From Chaetoderma sp. LZ-2023a (taxonomy: Eukaryota > Mollusca > Caudofoveata > Chaetodermatida > Chaetodermatidae): a stretch of DNA of 64,000 bases. Location of the stretch: assembly GCA_034401795.1 (NCBI GenBank), contig CM067359.1:148676568-148740567 (forward strand), given 5' to 3'. Of the stretch, positions 35,855 through 49,254 are shown piece after piece. A program made the position numbers and the translations under genes. Under the pieces are notes generated by a model. That model worked only from the letters and a program-made list of their open reading frames with translations. It was not told where the DNA came from and did no database searches. Within the stretch, counting starts at the first letter, position 1, and every line of letters starts with the position of its first letter.

Positions 35855-36915
35855 GCAGACACCAAGCTGAGAGTACGAGTCAAGTCGGTGAAGTCTGTAG
35901 AGTTTGAGACATTAATCGGCTCCCCACAGGGAGATGGTCTATCTCCTGTGCTTTTCACCTGTTACCTTGCCGCTGCATTGAAAGCCGTGCGAGAAAATTG
36001 CACAAGGCCACCGCCCCCCCCCCTCCCCCTCCCACCACCCCACCCCATCCCATTGTCAATACCGGGTATTCCGATAGAGATGGAATATGCCGACGATGTG
36101 GACTTCATAGACGAGGAAAAGAAACCCCTTGACGAACTTCTCCCATTAGCTGCAAGCAGACTAAAAATTGAGAATCTCTTTATGAATGAATAAAAAACAT
36201 AGTTCATCCACATATACCTATCTACAAAGCACGAAACGATGACCCACTTCGTGGCGGCGAACCATGGATGAAAGTACAATCCTGGGCTCATTGCGTTGCA
36301 GTATTGCTGACATTGCTGCGCGCTGCGTCATGGGGAGCATAGCTTTCCAGTCCTTCTGGAAACTATGGATTCGTAGATAAAAGATGCCCTTGACAAAAAG
36401 AATACGTTTACATAATGCAGCCTGCGTATCATTGATGATGTATAACTGTAACAGCTGGGCAGCTCCATAGGCAGCTATAGACAAACTCGATGCATGCCAC
36501 CACAAACACCTACGCACCATCACTGGACACCGATGGACAGACAGCATAATTTCCAATGATGCACTATACAAGATGTGTTATACGTCGACCCTGCCTGTAA
36601 AATTCGCCCAGCACAGATGGTCCATGTTTGGCCATGTGTTAATGATACCAGAAGAGACACCAGCGCAGAGAGCCTTGGAATTCTCCCTACTCGGAGCCAA
36701 CAAGTACAAAGCCAGGCGAGGACGTCATGGCATAAATATGCTAAGCGTGCAACGAGGTGACCTCAAGAAAGCAGGACCCGATATACTCAAGTTAAAATGG
36801 ACCTGAGGAAGCTAAGGAGTTCGGCTGAGGACAAGACACAGTGGGCAAAAGCGAAGAAGGACTGATTGCAGCTGTAGGATGTTTCCACTGCTACAGCCGC
36901 GGAATACAGTAATCA
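35855..36915 (+). mobile_element. APE-type LINE, copy B (5'-truncated)
   Basis: Begins abruptly in the RT at CAGACACCAAGCTGAGAGTA, the usual 5' truncation of LINE insertion, inside a foldback-2 element. RT motifs: SPQGDGLSPVLFTCYLAAAL (35,925) and EMEYADDVDFIDEEKKPLDE (36,080), here with YADD intact. A polycytidine-rich expansion (CCGCCCCCCCCCCTCCCCCT, about 36,010-36,030) interrupts it. The C-terminal region contains RWSMFGHVLMIPEETPAQRA (36,620) and ARRGRHG. Ends GGACTGATTGCAGCTGTAGG...GCCGCGGAATAC, the family 3' end. Frameshifts present. Confidence 0.85.
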
Positions 36916-36924
36916 TACATAATG

Positions 36925-37040
36925 AATAGCTCGGTTATCGAGCTAGTCATTCGGGTGGTTAATTTTCAAAAACTCTTCTCTTGACCTGCTAATAGACATG
37001 CCTCAAGACCACTGCAGAGTTATTTTGGTCAGTTTGACCA
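36925..37040. repeat. Foldback repeat family 2 copy, right half
   Basis: CTCGGTTATCGAGCTAGTCA, TGGTTAATTTTCAAAAACTC, TTCTCTTGACCTGCTAATAG, then the family tail AAGACCACTGCAGAG. Confidence 0.75.
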
Positions 37041-37149
37041 TTAAAATGTTAAGTTGACACAAGAGATTTTAATCACGAATCTTTTGCTATATAACCATAT
37101 ACATTGGGGTTCCAGATGGGGGGGGGGGGTCTCAATGGAAGATTTCAGT

Positions 37150-37510
37150 TTTAAGCTATGCCCCGCCCATCTCTAGCTAAGATCCACCCACACTTTGCCC
37201 CTGTTGGAATCGATTGACCCTGAACTCCCTGACTATCAATTTCCAGAAAGCTACACGGCCAATCTGTTGAATATTTTGAAGCTAATTTGACTGGGTGATG
37301 TTGCTGCCTATGGCAACAACAGCACCCAGTCTCATTAGTTTCAAAGTATTCAGCAGAATGTTTATTAAATAGTAGACATACAATTCGTACAATAACCCTT
37401 AGTCCTTCGTCCGTGTCGAACTTATCTACATCATTCGTGACCTAATTGATTATGATCTCATCCTACACGACACGTAGTTGATTATGACGTCATATGATTG
37501 ATGGATAAAC
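37150..37510. repeat. Foldback repeat family 1, complete copy
   Basis: GCTATGCCCCGCCCATCTCT core, TCCCTGACTATCAATTTCCA, then the hairpin AATATTTTGAAGCTAATTTG ... CAGTCTCATTAGTTTCAAAG around GCTGCCTATGGCAACAACAG, the tail TGTTTATTAAATAGTAGACA, and ACGT sites up to TTATGACGTCATATGATTGA. A good reference copy for the family's full extent. Confidence 0.88.
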
Positions 37511-37519
37511 TAGAAAGGT

Positions 37520-39000
37520 CCATAATTGCCATGCTTCTACTATCCTGCATTCATTAGTACCGTCGTATCTAGCTCCGTAAGTGGGTGGGGTATTGCATTC
37601 TGGCATGGGTGCATACGCACGCACGAATGCGCGATTATAATACCCTCTTAGACACTTACGGGGCGAGAGTAACAAATAAGGCAATATGTTCAATATATAT
37701 CAGCTATCCCACGAAATGCCGATCAATGTCGGCAAAGCGTCATACAACGGCTAGCATGCAGGGGAGATAATCGCGGTAAACCGTGTGTGCCAGTGGATTC
37801 GAATCACACACTACTTACCTCCCTTGGACGGTGAGTCCACTGGTAATTTGTCAACATTCTGAAATTAGATACCAACCCTTCCATTCACTATATCAAAACC
37901 GGTTTGTTTAATACCAATAGTTTCTCAGTGTGAGGGCATTCAGCAATACAATTACTTCAGAAGCATTTGAAATGACGCTGATTTCGGTGTTTATTTCCCC
38001 TACGCCGCTCCAAATATCCGCGTCTTCGCTATTAGTTGCAACGAATTAATCGTGACTATTGCCCCAAGGCGAGTGCACGGGTGCACCAGAGTGTACGTGC
38101 TTGCTTGCGCGCGTGCGTGTTTACTATTCAATAGTGATATCAGGAATCTCAGAGGCTCACAACTAAAAAATCGCTGTGCGTTATTTGTCACTGGAAACCA
38201 GAAAATCTTTGCATCCATTGGCGTTTAAGACACGTGTATAATAGGGAGAAGTTGTCAGCTCTTGAGTCATACTGGACTCACAGTGGTGTCCAACTTTCCT
38301 CTGCGTATGGGAGATAACTCCTTGTGGTTGATTGGGAATGCCTATGAACAGTACAGTAAACTCCCTTTCTGATATACGTGTTTCTATTATGATCGACAGT
38401 TTCAACAAAATACATTATCTCCCCATTGCACATATGGCATATACCTGCCCCTATAAGACACCTGATATGGGGAAACCAAGTGATTGTGATTCTGTAAGAC
38501 GAACAGGTGGTCCTGGAACAACTCATCTGAATGAAATCTCGCATTGTGAAGGGTAACATGAGCTTGATTTGTTTGGTGTACACTCTAACATTGATATGAT
38601 GTTTTCAAGTCCCCAACCGTCGTCTTGCCTGAACAGATGTTTCAGATAAGAATTGATTTGAAAAAGAACAGTGCTGCGTTTCTATTCAAGAATGTATGGG
38701 CTACAATTAAGCTGCATTCTATCATGAGTTGGTGTCTTGAATGACTTTATTACACCCGAGTAGCATTTGGGTCGTTTGAGTTGTTTAAGAAAATGTATCT
38801 TTCTCGTAGGAAATTGTGATGTTCGGTCTAAGAGCTTATTTCTTCAAATTTACCCCTGGAAATACTGGCTTGGTTATCGAGCCAATCATTCCAGTGCTAA
38901 CTTTTTCTGAAATAGGCTTCTCCTTTTCTACAAATGTACATTTCACAACACTACTGTAGAAGCCGTTTTTTGCAATCGTGCGCGTTAAACAGAACATTTC
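37520..39000. other. No gene seen; one foldback-2 copy
   Basis: Short frames on both strands are not supported. A foldback-2 copy lies at about 38,845-38,960 (TACTGGCTTGGTTATCGAGC, then CAATCATTCCAGTGCTAACT). Nothing else recognised. Confidence 0.45.
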
Positions 39001-39007
39001 CTACTAA

Positions 39008-39332
39008 TTAAAGGTGCATATTCACACCAGAATACTTGAAAATAAAATTGTTAAAATTGTATACTTATACTGTTTAGAGGCTTAGATTGTGTGGCTAGAT
39101 GTAATTAAACGAAATAAATCTTAACATATGATTTCATTATGTATAAATTAATATAATTGTTTTTAAGTGGTGGAATTGAATTGGTCCTATTTCAACTTCA
39201 CAATTAAAAATGTATGTTTTACCTTATACGTAATGAAATCATAACTTGATTAAGATTTAAATTTACGCTTCTAAATGGATCCAATTTAAATAGTCTTATT
39301 TTAGAGCATTCTGGTGTGAATGTGCACCTTTA
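39008..39332. repeat. Foldback family 4, complete MITE with TIRs
   Basis: Terminal inverted repeats of about 24 bp: TTAAAGGTGCATATTCACAC...AGAAT and ATTCTGGTGTGAATGTGCAC...CTTTAA, with TA at each edge. Interior AT-rich. A single end of the same family lies at 30,176. Confidence 0.88.
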
Positions 39333-39598
39333 AATGGATAAACGGTATTTAATCATGGTTTAGAGGCTACACTAGTAGATGTGTGCTGTCTCTAACGTTG
39401 ACCTTTTCATGGTTGTGTATAACTTTCTCACGCTCACTTTTGAGTAGTTTCTGGGCCCTTGGAGTCCTTCGAAACCTTGCTGGTTTACAGGAAAATATCG
39501 CTCGTAGTATGTCTCTGCAGAGTGTACGTCTTCATTGGGTCATCTTATTGTCTCTGGTAGATTCCTTGTGGCGCGGAATTCTTACATTTAATCTGTGT

Positions 39599-39693
39599 AA
39601 GGCCGTGTTCTCACTAGAGAGTTAATAGAGAATAGCGCCATACTTCAGTATGGCGTTATTCCAGATTAAGACTCTAGTGAGAAAACGGCCTTA
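39599..39693. repeat. Foldback family 3 copy 1 (~95 bp hairpin)
   Basis: AAGGCCGTGTTCTCACTAGA ... CTCTAGTGAGAAAACGGCCT, with a second inner hairpin GCGCCATACTTCAGTATGGC. The whole element is nearly one palindrome. Confidence 0.93.
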
Positions 39694-39724
39694 CAGTCAG
39701 CGATATACAAAGCACATAGTCTAC

Positions 39725-39810
39725 GACCGTATTCTCACTAGAGAGTGTAGCAGGAATAACGCTATACGTCAGTCTAGAGTTATTCCTGATTAAGCCTCTA
39801 GTGAGAACAA
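39725..39810. repeat. Foldback family 3 copy 2
   Basis: GACCGTATTCTCACTAGAGA ... GCCTCTAGTGAGAAC, with inner TAACGCTATACGTCAGTCTA. It lies 19 bp before the target duplication of the LTR element. Confidence 0.88.
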
Positions 39811-39832
39811 AATATAAGTTAATTAAACACGT

Positions 39833-41371
39833 TGTAGATATGGGATTGTCTTGTGGGAAGTCATGACCCCGCTGGGTGTCTTATATTTGCGAGTAAGTCC
39901 TAAGTGAAATTTATGATTTGAAAATACCAGGTGAGCTAATGGACCGGTTGACTTTTACTTTTATATCTCAATATTTAGTTGATTATTACTTCATCAGCTA
40001 GTACTGGTGATACGCAGTTAAACGGATGGTGTGTGAATGTAGCACACCCGGGATTGTTGGATAAAGTTTTATCATTAAAATTGAAATAGGCGAATTGATT
40101 GAAATAAGTCCCACAGTTCTGAGTTGATGTGTATCTGGAAATAGTTTAGATGAAAGTTGTTGCTGTTCAAGCGGCATACACTTTTATGATATTCAGCAGT
40201 CGTTTGGATCGATGGTTTAGAAAATAATCGAGATATAAGAATCACTGGAATCGGACGTGACAAAGGGACGTAGTTGATGACGGTAGGCATTCTGATTCTC
40301 ACACGAGAATAGAACAACATCAGCTGGCAATGAGATCATACAGCTCATGTGCCTATTAACTCTAGCATCCTACATGCTTATCCATCAATAGGCAATGTAC
40401 AGGACATGGACGTTGTAGCGTCCTGTAGGAATTAATAACATAATCGAAATTTGTATATCAACTATATGTCACTCATACAATGTCATGCCACAACAACACA
40501 TTCCGTAATGTTGTTAGTTAGCTGACAGATCGCATCAAATCAGAACCAGCTACCACCGCTTTGTCCATGTGAGGCATCATCTCCATAGAAGAATAGCACA
40601 GAGTTTGATTAGCAAAGAATTAAACAGAATAGGTTTTGTAATTGAAATTGAAATACAGGGATCGTTGATTGGTCAGAAAGACCAACATTTATTAGATAGA
40701 AACTTCTAGGAAGGAATAAGCAGAAGTTGATTGGCGGACTGATTAACCGGGCCAATCAAGCTGTGCTTATAACGTACCTAGAAGAATCATCAGAACATAT
40801 TCAGGTAGAATCTAAATATCTAGATTCTGAGGGCTATATAAGACACACTTTCAGTTAAAGAAAATCAATCAATCCAACATCGTGCTTCACGTAACACATC
40901 GCTGGTGTTACGTTCGTGGTTAGTTGTAGAGTAGCGTAGCTTAGCATTCACTTGATTTGTACCAGCATGGTACCCGTTGTACTTGAGCAAATTTTATGCT
41001 CCAGCTTAAATATCTTTATCAGTTTTGTACAGTTAGAATATCTTCAATAACATTTTCCTCTTACATATAGTAAGACAGTAGTTTGGTTAATTTATTCAAG
41101 TCAAAATCATCGTTATAGTCTGATCCTAGAGTTGGAAGAAACATCAAATCCGTACTGCTATATCTTCATAGTCAGATAGGCCCGACAGTCTTTCAAAAAC
41201 ATATCGTCATAATCATCTTCACGACGAGGCGAGCCGACTGTCAGTATTCTTCTTCATCATCCGTTAGAGGTTGTCGCAGCAACCGCTAACATCATAGATC
41301 TTACCGTTGGCGGAGTGGAATCGTCGAGTAAACAATTCCCAAAGTCATCCCTGAAGAACCCAAAATCTTCA
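39833..41371 (+). repeat. 5' LTR
   Basis: 1,539 bp, from TGTAGATATGGGATTGTCTT to GAACCCAAAATCTTCA. Contains a promoter-like TATA box GGGCTATATAAGACAC at about 40,831, so transcription would begin near 40,865. Compared with the 3' LTR it lacks about 48 bp (near 40,603) and 24 bp (near 40,822). The right LTR keeps a longer AGAATCAGAGATTCTGAGGG segment there. Confidence 0.95.
40833..40842 (+). promoter_or_regulatory. LTR TATA box
   Basis: CTATATAAGA in the 5' LTR; the 3' LTR has the same box near 48,422. Position within the LTR and conservation in both copies support it as the retrotransposon's core promoter. Confidence 0.65.
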
Positions 41372-41691
41372 TTGGCTTCGTCTGCCAGGATTGGGAGTCA
41401 GACTCATCAACATCGTGTGTTTTATATTCGTAAAATATGTAAGTACTTTAATAGTATGTCATCTACGCCGACGAGACCAGTAGTTGCCGTTCTAGACGAC
41501 GTATGTGAGTAAGAAACTTTATAGACCTAGTAAAACTTTCTGAGCACACGAAAGTAACTCAACATAGAGAGTATAGAGAAAACACTATAGTAAAGATAAT
41601 GACAGACATTCAATGTGAAGAACAGCCACGACTTAAAAGAGCTATAATACAACTATATTATCAATAAGAACTGTATCGTATATAATCAAGT
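41372..41691 (+). other. Primer-binding site region and 5' leader
   Basis: One base after the LTR the sequence reads TGGCTTCGTCTGCCAGGA, the expected place and TGG start for a tRNA primer-binding site. I could not assign the tRNA. The rest is untranslated leader. Confidence 0.55.
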
Positions 41692-42836
<1,145 letters not shown>

Positions 42837-42905
42837 ACAGAACAAACAACAGATAACGTGTTATGGCTGTGACACTATCAATCGGACTTTCCGTCGCAAC
42901 AACCA

Positions 42906-43678
42906 ATGCAGCAGCGACGCACCATGAAACGTCCCCGACTATCGGACCGACGAGACGAACCCATGCAAGTGGATGGAATAGATGATCATTGTGATAATGG
43001 TAATGTGTATAACAGACTCGAAACCACTCCGTGGACGTATTCGCGAAACACTCGCAAGGATTTCGCGAATAAAGCGAGAATGAATGAAGAGTATGAAGAC
43101 CGTGAGGAATTCGTCCTCACGGATGCATATACGGACAGGTATGGCCATTATTCTCACGGCGACGGAGGAGCCCTGTCCGTAGATGGAAGACAACAATCTT
43201 ATGCAGAGGCAGTGAGTAATGGACGATGGAGTCCGTTAAAAGGAGTCGGAGGGGATTAGTGGTGACTGAACGATTCCTTATCTGGCTCGAAATCGAACCA
43301 AGCAGTCAAGGAAACTAGGGTGAGTATGTGGATGCATTAATAGATACTGGTGCTAGTACATCCCTGGTTAAAAAGGATATATGGCGTAGCATTCTGAATG
43401 CTAGGCCATTGAAAAAGGCTAAAACATTGTTAGCAGTAAATGGTTCACCAATAGACATTTTGGGAGAAACTCAGATAAAATTTAAGAATGCCCGGCCTAT
43501 TCCAAGTATGGTTGTGAATAGTATGAGGCATGAATGTCTAATTGGCGCTGACGCCTTGTACTTGGGAAATGCAAGGATTGACTACAAGACCAAAGAAGTA
43601 GTATGGTTTGGTCGAGTATACCCATTTAGAATTCCGTATAGAAGGCAGAATATGTGTATGCCAGTTGCAAAGTACTGA
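42906..43678 (+). pseudogene. Retrotransposon linker and aspartic protease
   Basis: An acidic/basic linker (42,906-43,259) is followed by the protease at 43,328-43,678: ALIDTGASTSLV carries the DTGA active site, ILGETQIKF fits the flap/second strand, and HECLIGADALYLG matches the ILG-type C-terminal motif. The protease processes the polyprotein as a dimer. It is out of frame with gag. Confidence 0.88.
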
Positions 43679-44946
43679 GCGACTTTGCCAATAATTTCGA
43701 TACGGCTCGTCCAAATACATTAGGACGTGTACCCAAGGTAAAATGTACGATTCCGACAGGAGATTATCCTCCTATAAGGCAGAAGGCCTATCGTTTACCG
43801 TTGGCTAAGCAGTACTTGGTTAAAATCCAGGTTAAAGAGATGCTAGCAGCGGCCGTCATAAGACCATCATCATCACCCTGGGCGTCACCCATAACTCTGG
43901 TACCAAAGAAGAACGGTGTCACCAGATTTTGTGTGGACTTTAGACAATTAAATTCTGTATGACATAAGGATAGTTATCCGTTGCCGAAAATATCCGATAT
44001 ATTTGATTCTATGAGAGGCGCAACGATCTTTTCTACGATGGACTTGAAGTCTGGCTATTGGCAGATATCCATAGCCAGCCAAGACATCGAGAAAACAGCG
44101 TTCGTTTGCAGTGAAGGTCATTTTGAATGGATTCGGATGCCGTTTGGTGTTTGCAACCCAGGTGTCGTATTTCAGATGGCAATGAACGACATTTTCCGAG
44201 AATATGTAGGAAAATATGTGCATGTCTTCGTCGATGATATAGTCGTATATTCACGAAATCCGACGGAACACGCACATCACTTGCGCCTGGTCTTGCGCAA
44301 GATTCAAGAATATAATTTACAAGTGAAGAAAAAGAAATGTGACTTTGCCAGTAAGTCTGTTGACTTGTTAGGGTATCACATTTCTGCGCAAGGTGTAGCT
44401 CCTCAGAGTCAGAAGGTTAAGGTCATACGAGAAATGTCACCACTCCGAGACGTGGGTGAAGTGCGTAGTTTTCTCGGAGCTACAGGTTATTACCGATCTT
44501 GTGTAAGAGGCTATGCCGAAATTGCCAAGCCTCTGATAGAATTAACTAAGAAGTATAAGAGATTTGAATGGGGTAAGCACGAACAGCAAGTGTTTGAGAA
44601 ATTGAAGAATTTGCTGTGTAGTGAGACCGTACTCACTTATCCGAACTTGAATGCCCCGTATAGGTTATATACTGATGCGTCTAGCTATGCAATAGGTGCG
44701 ATACTAGTGCAGGTTGATGATAAGGGTATAGAGCATGTCATACAGTATGTTAGCTCTACTCTTAAAGACAGTCAGTTGAATTGGCCCGTAATGGAAAAGG
44801 AAGCTTATGCTGTGATCTACGCATTGAAGAAGCTTCAACCTTATCTATTTGGCACGCAGTTTACTGTGCATACGGACCACAAACCCCTAAAGAGTTGTTT
44901 GTGGGAGAAGTTAAGAACACGAAAGTGCAGCGCTGGGCAGTACTGA
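43654..44946 (+). pseudogene. Retrotransposon reverse transcriptase and RNase H
   Basis: RT: VKEMLAAAVIRPSSSPWASP, FCVDFRQLNSV, one TGA at about 43,960, then in the same frame ATIFSTMDLKSGYWQI, EWIRMPFGVCN, and the catalytic box FVDDIVVYS (about 44,230). The connection and RNase H domains follow: LYTDASSYAIGAILVQVDDK (44,665) and EKEAYAVIYALKKLQPYL. A frameshift near 44,900 moves the end of RNase H and integrase into another frame. Catalytic Asp residues are all present. Confidence 0.93.
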
Positions 44947-45835
44947 TTGCAGAGTACGGATGTAAGATAGAATACATCCAAGGCTCGAAGAATATTCGAG
45001 CAGACATGTTGTCCAGGTTACGTCGTCCGGTAGAAGTCGCCACGTTGGACATGGGCGACTACGTCATACCTGAGGTAGACGAAGCTGCTTTACCTTACGT
45101 CCCTTTAGAGGTATATGATGTACCGTACGAGGAATTATGTGCCAAACAAACCAAGGAATACCCGGAGTTATTTAAGAATACACTGGAGGAGTACATGGTA
45201 AAGAATAGCATATTGTATTCTTTAATTCCACCTTCAGCATTGGATGCTGAGTACCCCAGAATTTTACTACCTACCCTGTTCCGTGAGAAAGTGCTCCAGA
45301 AGGCTCATGAACGAGCTGGTCACCAAGGTGTGAAGAAGACCATCGGTATGGTAAGAGATTCTTTTGTGTGGACATCTTTGAGAAAAGATGTGGTACATAT
45401 GCTTGAAACGTGTACGACGTGCCAGGTCAACCGACCTGTTACTTCTCGACCTAAGTATAGTGAGATGCCCATGGCCAGTTATCCAAGCCAGATAATTGGT
45501 ATGGATTTGATTGGTCCACTTTTAGAGTCGAGCAAAGGTAATAATTACATTATGACGGTGATCGATCACTGTTCTGTGTGGGCAGAAGCATATCCGATTG
45601 CAGCTAAGACATCTCAGAATGTTGAGGATAAATGAGTATGTTGCTCGTCATGGTGTCCCTGAGATTCTGATTACAGATCAGGGTAAAGAATTCTGTTCAA
45701 ATTCTCTGGAACAGCGATTCCATGAACATGGTATTGATCATAGACGATCGAGTCCGTATCATCCACAAACTAATGGACGTACCGAGAGGTTCAATAGCTA
45801 CCAAAAATTGGCTGCCCAGTTTCATAGGCGGACCA
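44900..45835 (+). pseudogene. Retrotransposon integrase, N-terminal and core domains
   Basis: Integrase H2C2 finger (HERAGHQGVKKTIG then TCTTCQVNRP, 45,305-45,440) and DDE core: GMDLIGPL (first Asp, about 45,505), ILITDQGKEF (second Asp, about 45,675), YHPQTNGRTERFN (Glu, about 45,785). A frameshift occurs at about 45,630. The usual C-terminal DNA-binding domain is absent: soon after the TERFN motif the frame runs straight into env-like sequence. Confidence 0.9.
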
Positions 45836-46782
45836 CTTCTCTGGAATTAGGGAGGTTGACAGAAGAACTTTTTAGCCCGTCTGATTTGGCCGAAGTCGCT
45901 AAACAAGTCAGTGTGGTAAACCGATTGGTTCATCCCTACCAGTGGTATTACAGAAACGTAGTCGTGTATCCACTATGGAAAGACGACTCACAGTTACATT
46001 ATATCGCAACTTTACCATTAATTGATGGGGGCAATTACATTGAATACGGGTTACACTCATGGCCAGAACCTTTGGCTACTGTCTGGTAGTACATGCAGGT
46101 TATCATTGCTAGGACAAGTATAGGACTTGATACCAAGACTGGGTGGTATTTCACGCCATCTGAGTGTTGGGGCAGTGAACCTCGGGTATGTCATGGACAA
46201 CTGAGAGTCGACAAGACTCACGTACCGTGCATAGTTAGTCTGTTGACCAACACTACCGACAGTTCGTGTAATACTCAGTTATCGGAGTCTAATGAAACAT
46301 CTAGTAAATTGTTCGCCCATAAGAAAGTAGGTGTTGTGTTGCAAACCTTTGGCGAAACTATCGAAGTGCATTGTGGAGGATGACTGACAGACCAATGTGA
46401 GGTTAAGAGTGGTCTGTATGCATTGACGTCGAGTGGATGCGATTACAGTGGGAAAGGGTGGCGGTTCGAACCTATACAGTCTTATAGCCGGACTTATAGT
46501 CGAATCAGTCTTGCTGTGGATGTTCCCCGATTGGATGTGGCCGGAGTGCTAAACCAATCTCTAATTATTAACCATCTTAAAATTCAGAAATGGGACCATT
46601 TACGTGAGACTAAATATGTGCCACTAGCACCATTATCGGAGCTTGACCCAGCGATGGTCAATGGCATCGGCATACGCTCTGTGTTTTCATACTCAACGGC
46701 CTCCGTCGTCGCATTAATTGTGTTTTTATTTATATTATATAAGTGTGGAATCCTGAAGCGCATGTGGATGTGTTTCGCATGA
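45836..46782 (+). pseudogene. Env-like remnant of the retrotransposon, C-terminal
   Basis: In the same frame as the integrase end, with two stops (46,087 and 46,381). Cys-containing, N-glycosylation-site-rich region (NTTDSS, NETSS) and a C-terminal hydrophobic helix SVVALIVFLFILYKCGILKR, a membrane anchor with a basic tail. This is the layout of an envelope glycoprotein of env-bearing gypsy elements. The N-terminal part, including any signal peptide or fusion peptide, is missing and appears removed by a deletion that fused integrase to env. Family assignment is inference from layout. Confidence 0.6.
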
Positions 46783-47351
46783 AAGTCACATGCGGCAAGG
46801 ATTCCGAGTTACAGGTCCGCCCAGATCCGACGGCCGCAGATGCATGCAGCGCTGCCAATGCTGTCGAGGATGCCTAACAGGGGGTCGTCACCTAACAACA
46901 ATTCCGGGACTGAGATCAACCCTACGGCTGATGGCTGGGTGGACGTGGAGCTGAACAATATTCCTATGGAGTATGAGGACTTATAATCTATTTTACGTAT
47001 TGTATTCATTGATTACTATTATCGTACTATTATCGTACTCTTTATTTCATATTGATGATTATTCTAACTATTTCTCTATAGTTAACTGTTTATCGTATTT
47101 CACTGTGTATTTAACATTTCGTACTGTTTAATAGCCATTTATACTGTTTACTAACTGATTGCGTAGTTAATGATTGATCGTACTATTCGTATTGAGTAGA
47201 ACTGTTATTTTAATTGTTGATTTCATTTTCTTTCTGTTGGTCTTGATAGCCCTGGTATAGTGCGGTTTTGTTGTTGATGTTGTACAACGAGTTAGTTAAC
47301 ACTCTCTTAAGGCCTTAAGAGACGGTTAACTAACTTTGGTTGATGGGCATG
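46783..47351 (+). other. 3' untranslated region of the retrotransposon
   Basis: AT-rich. Contains an inverted pair GTTAGTTAAC...CTTAAGGCCTTAAG...GTTAACTAAC at about 47,290-47,335. No clear polypurine tract before the 3' LTR. Confidence 0.5.
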
Positions 47352-48960
47352 TGTAGATAGGGGATTGTCTTGTGGGAAGTCATGACCCCGCTGGATGTCT
47401 TATATTTGCGAGTAAGTCCTAAGTGAAATTTATGATTTGAAAATACCAGGTGAGCTAATGGACCAGTTGACTTTTACTTTTATATCTCAATATTTAGTTT
47501 ATTATTACTACATCAGCTGGTGCTGATGATACGCAGTTAAAAGGATGGTGTGTGAATGTGGCACACCCGGGATTGTTGGATAAAGTGTTATCATTAAAAT
47601 TGAAATAGGCGAATTGATTGAAATAAGTCCCACGGTTCTGAGTTGATGTGTATCTGGAAATAGTTTAGATGAAAGTTGTTGCTGTTCATGCGGCATACAC
47701 TTTTATGATATTCAGCAGTGGTTTGGCTCGATGGTTTAGAAAATAATCGAGGTATAAGAATCACTGGAATCGGACGTGACAAAGGGACGTAGTTGATGAC
47801 GATAGGCATTCTGATTCTCACACGAGAATAGAACAATATCAGCTGGCAATGAGATCATACAGCTCATGTGCCTATTAACTCTAGCATCCTACAGGCTTAT
47901 CCATCAATAGGCAATGTACAGGACATGGACATTGTAGCATCCTGTAGGAATTAATAACATAATCGAAATTTATATATCAACTATATGTCACTCATACAAT
48001 GGCATGCCACAACAACACATTCCGTAATGTTGTTAGTTAGCTGAGAGATCGCATCAAATCAGAGGCCGCTACCACCGCTTTGTCTATGTGAGGCATCATC
48101 TCGATAGAAGAATAGCACAGAGTTTGATTGGTCAGAATGACGTCATGATCAATGAGCGTCGATCAGACTCTGTAGCAAAGAATTAAACAGCATAGGTTTT
48201 GTGATTGAAATTGAAATAAAGGGATCGTTGATTGGTCAGAAAGACCAACATTTACTAGATAGAAACTTCTAGGCAGGAATAAGCAGAAGTTGATTGGCGG
48301 ACTGATTATCCGGGCCAATCAAGCTGTGCTTATAACGTACCTAGAAGAATCATCAGAACAGATTTAGGTAGAATCTAAATATCTAGATATGCATAGAACC
48401 TCAGAATCAGAGATTCTGAGGGCTATATAAGACACACTTTCAGTTAAAGAAAATCAATCAATCCAACATCGTGGTTCACGTAACACATCGCTGGTATTAC
48501 GTTCGTGGTTAGTTGTAGAGTAGTGTAGCTTAGCATTCACTTGATTTGTACCAGCAAGGTACCCGTTGTACTTGAGCAAATTGTATGCTCCAGCTTAAAT
48601 ATCTTTATCAGTTTTGTACAGTTAGAATATCTTCAATAAAATTATCCTCTTACATATAGCAAGACACTAGTTTGGTTAATTTATTCAAGTCAAAATCATC
48701 GTTATAGTCTGATCCTAGAGTTGGAAGAAACATCAAATCCGTACTGCTATATCTTCATAGTCAGATAGGCCCGACAGTCTTTCAAATAAATATCGTCATA
48801 ATCATCTTCACGACGAGGCGAGCTGACTGTCAGTATTCTTCTTCAGCATCGGTAAGAGGTTGTCGCAGCAACCGCTAACATCATAGATCTTACCGTTGGC
48901 GGAGTGGAATCGTCGAGTAAACAATTCCCAAAGTCATGCCTGAAGAACCCAAAATCTTCA
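47352..48960 (+). repeat. 3' LTR
   Basis: 1,609 bp; same ends as the 5' LTR. Carries about 70 bp absent from the 5' LTR: a ~48-bp segment at 48,126-48,175 (TGGTCAGAATGACGTCATGA) and a ~24-bp one near 48,390. Base substitutions are few, so the insertion is fairly young. An AATAAA at about 48,636 could act in 3' end formation. Confidence 0.95.
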
Positions 48961-49039
48961 ACGTGACCCGGAGTAATATTGGAGTTCAGTGATGCCATTA
49001 GCGGATTTAGAATTGTACAAGGACCAGGAATAGCCCGTC

Positions 49040-49225
49040 AAGTGTACGAATTGTATGTCTTTGATGGATGTACTATTTAATAAACATTATATTGAATATT
49101 TTGAAATTAATTTGACTTGTCGCTGTTGCTGTCATATGCAGCCATAGGCAGCCATAGGCAGCAACAGCACCAGTCAAAGTAGTTTCAAAGTAATCAACAT
49201 GTTACCTGTATAGTTACCTTGAATT
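49040..49225. repeat. Foldback repeat family 1 copy
   Basis: ATTTAATAAACATTATATTG, AATATTTTGAAATTAATTTG, then a small tandem GCAGCCATAGGCAGCCATAG, then AGCACCAGTCAAAGTAGTTT. Inserted next to the retrotransposon. Confidence 0.75.
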
Positions 49226-49254
49226 TGGAATCACTATGGGTGTTCTTAAAAACA

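Noticed and set aside
37750..37830. Possible tRNA (GGATTCGAATC resembles a T-arm)
   Set aside because: I could not build acceptor, D and anticodon stems around it.
41315..41512. 65-codon frame across the LTR end
   Set aside because: Crosses the LTR boundary and primer-binding site; untranslated leader.
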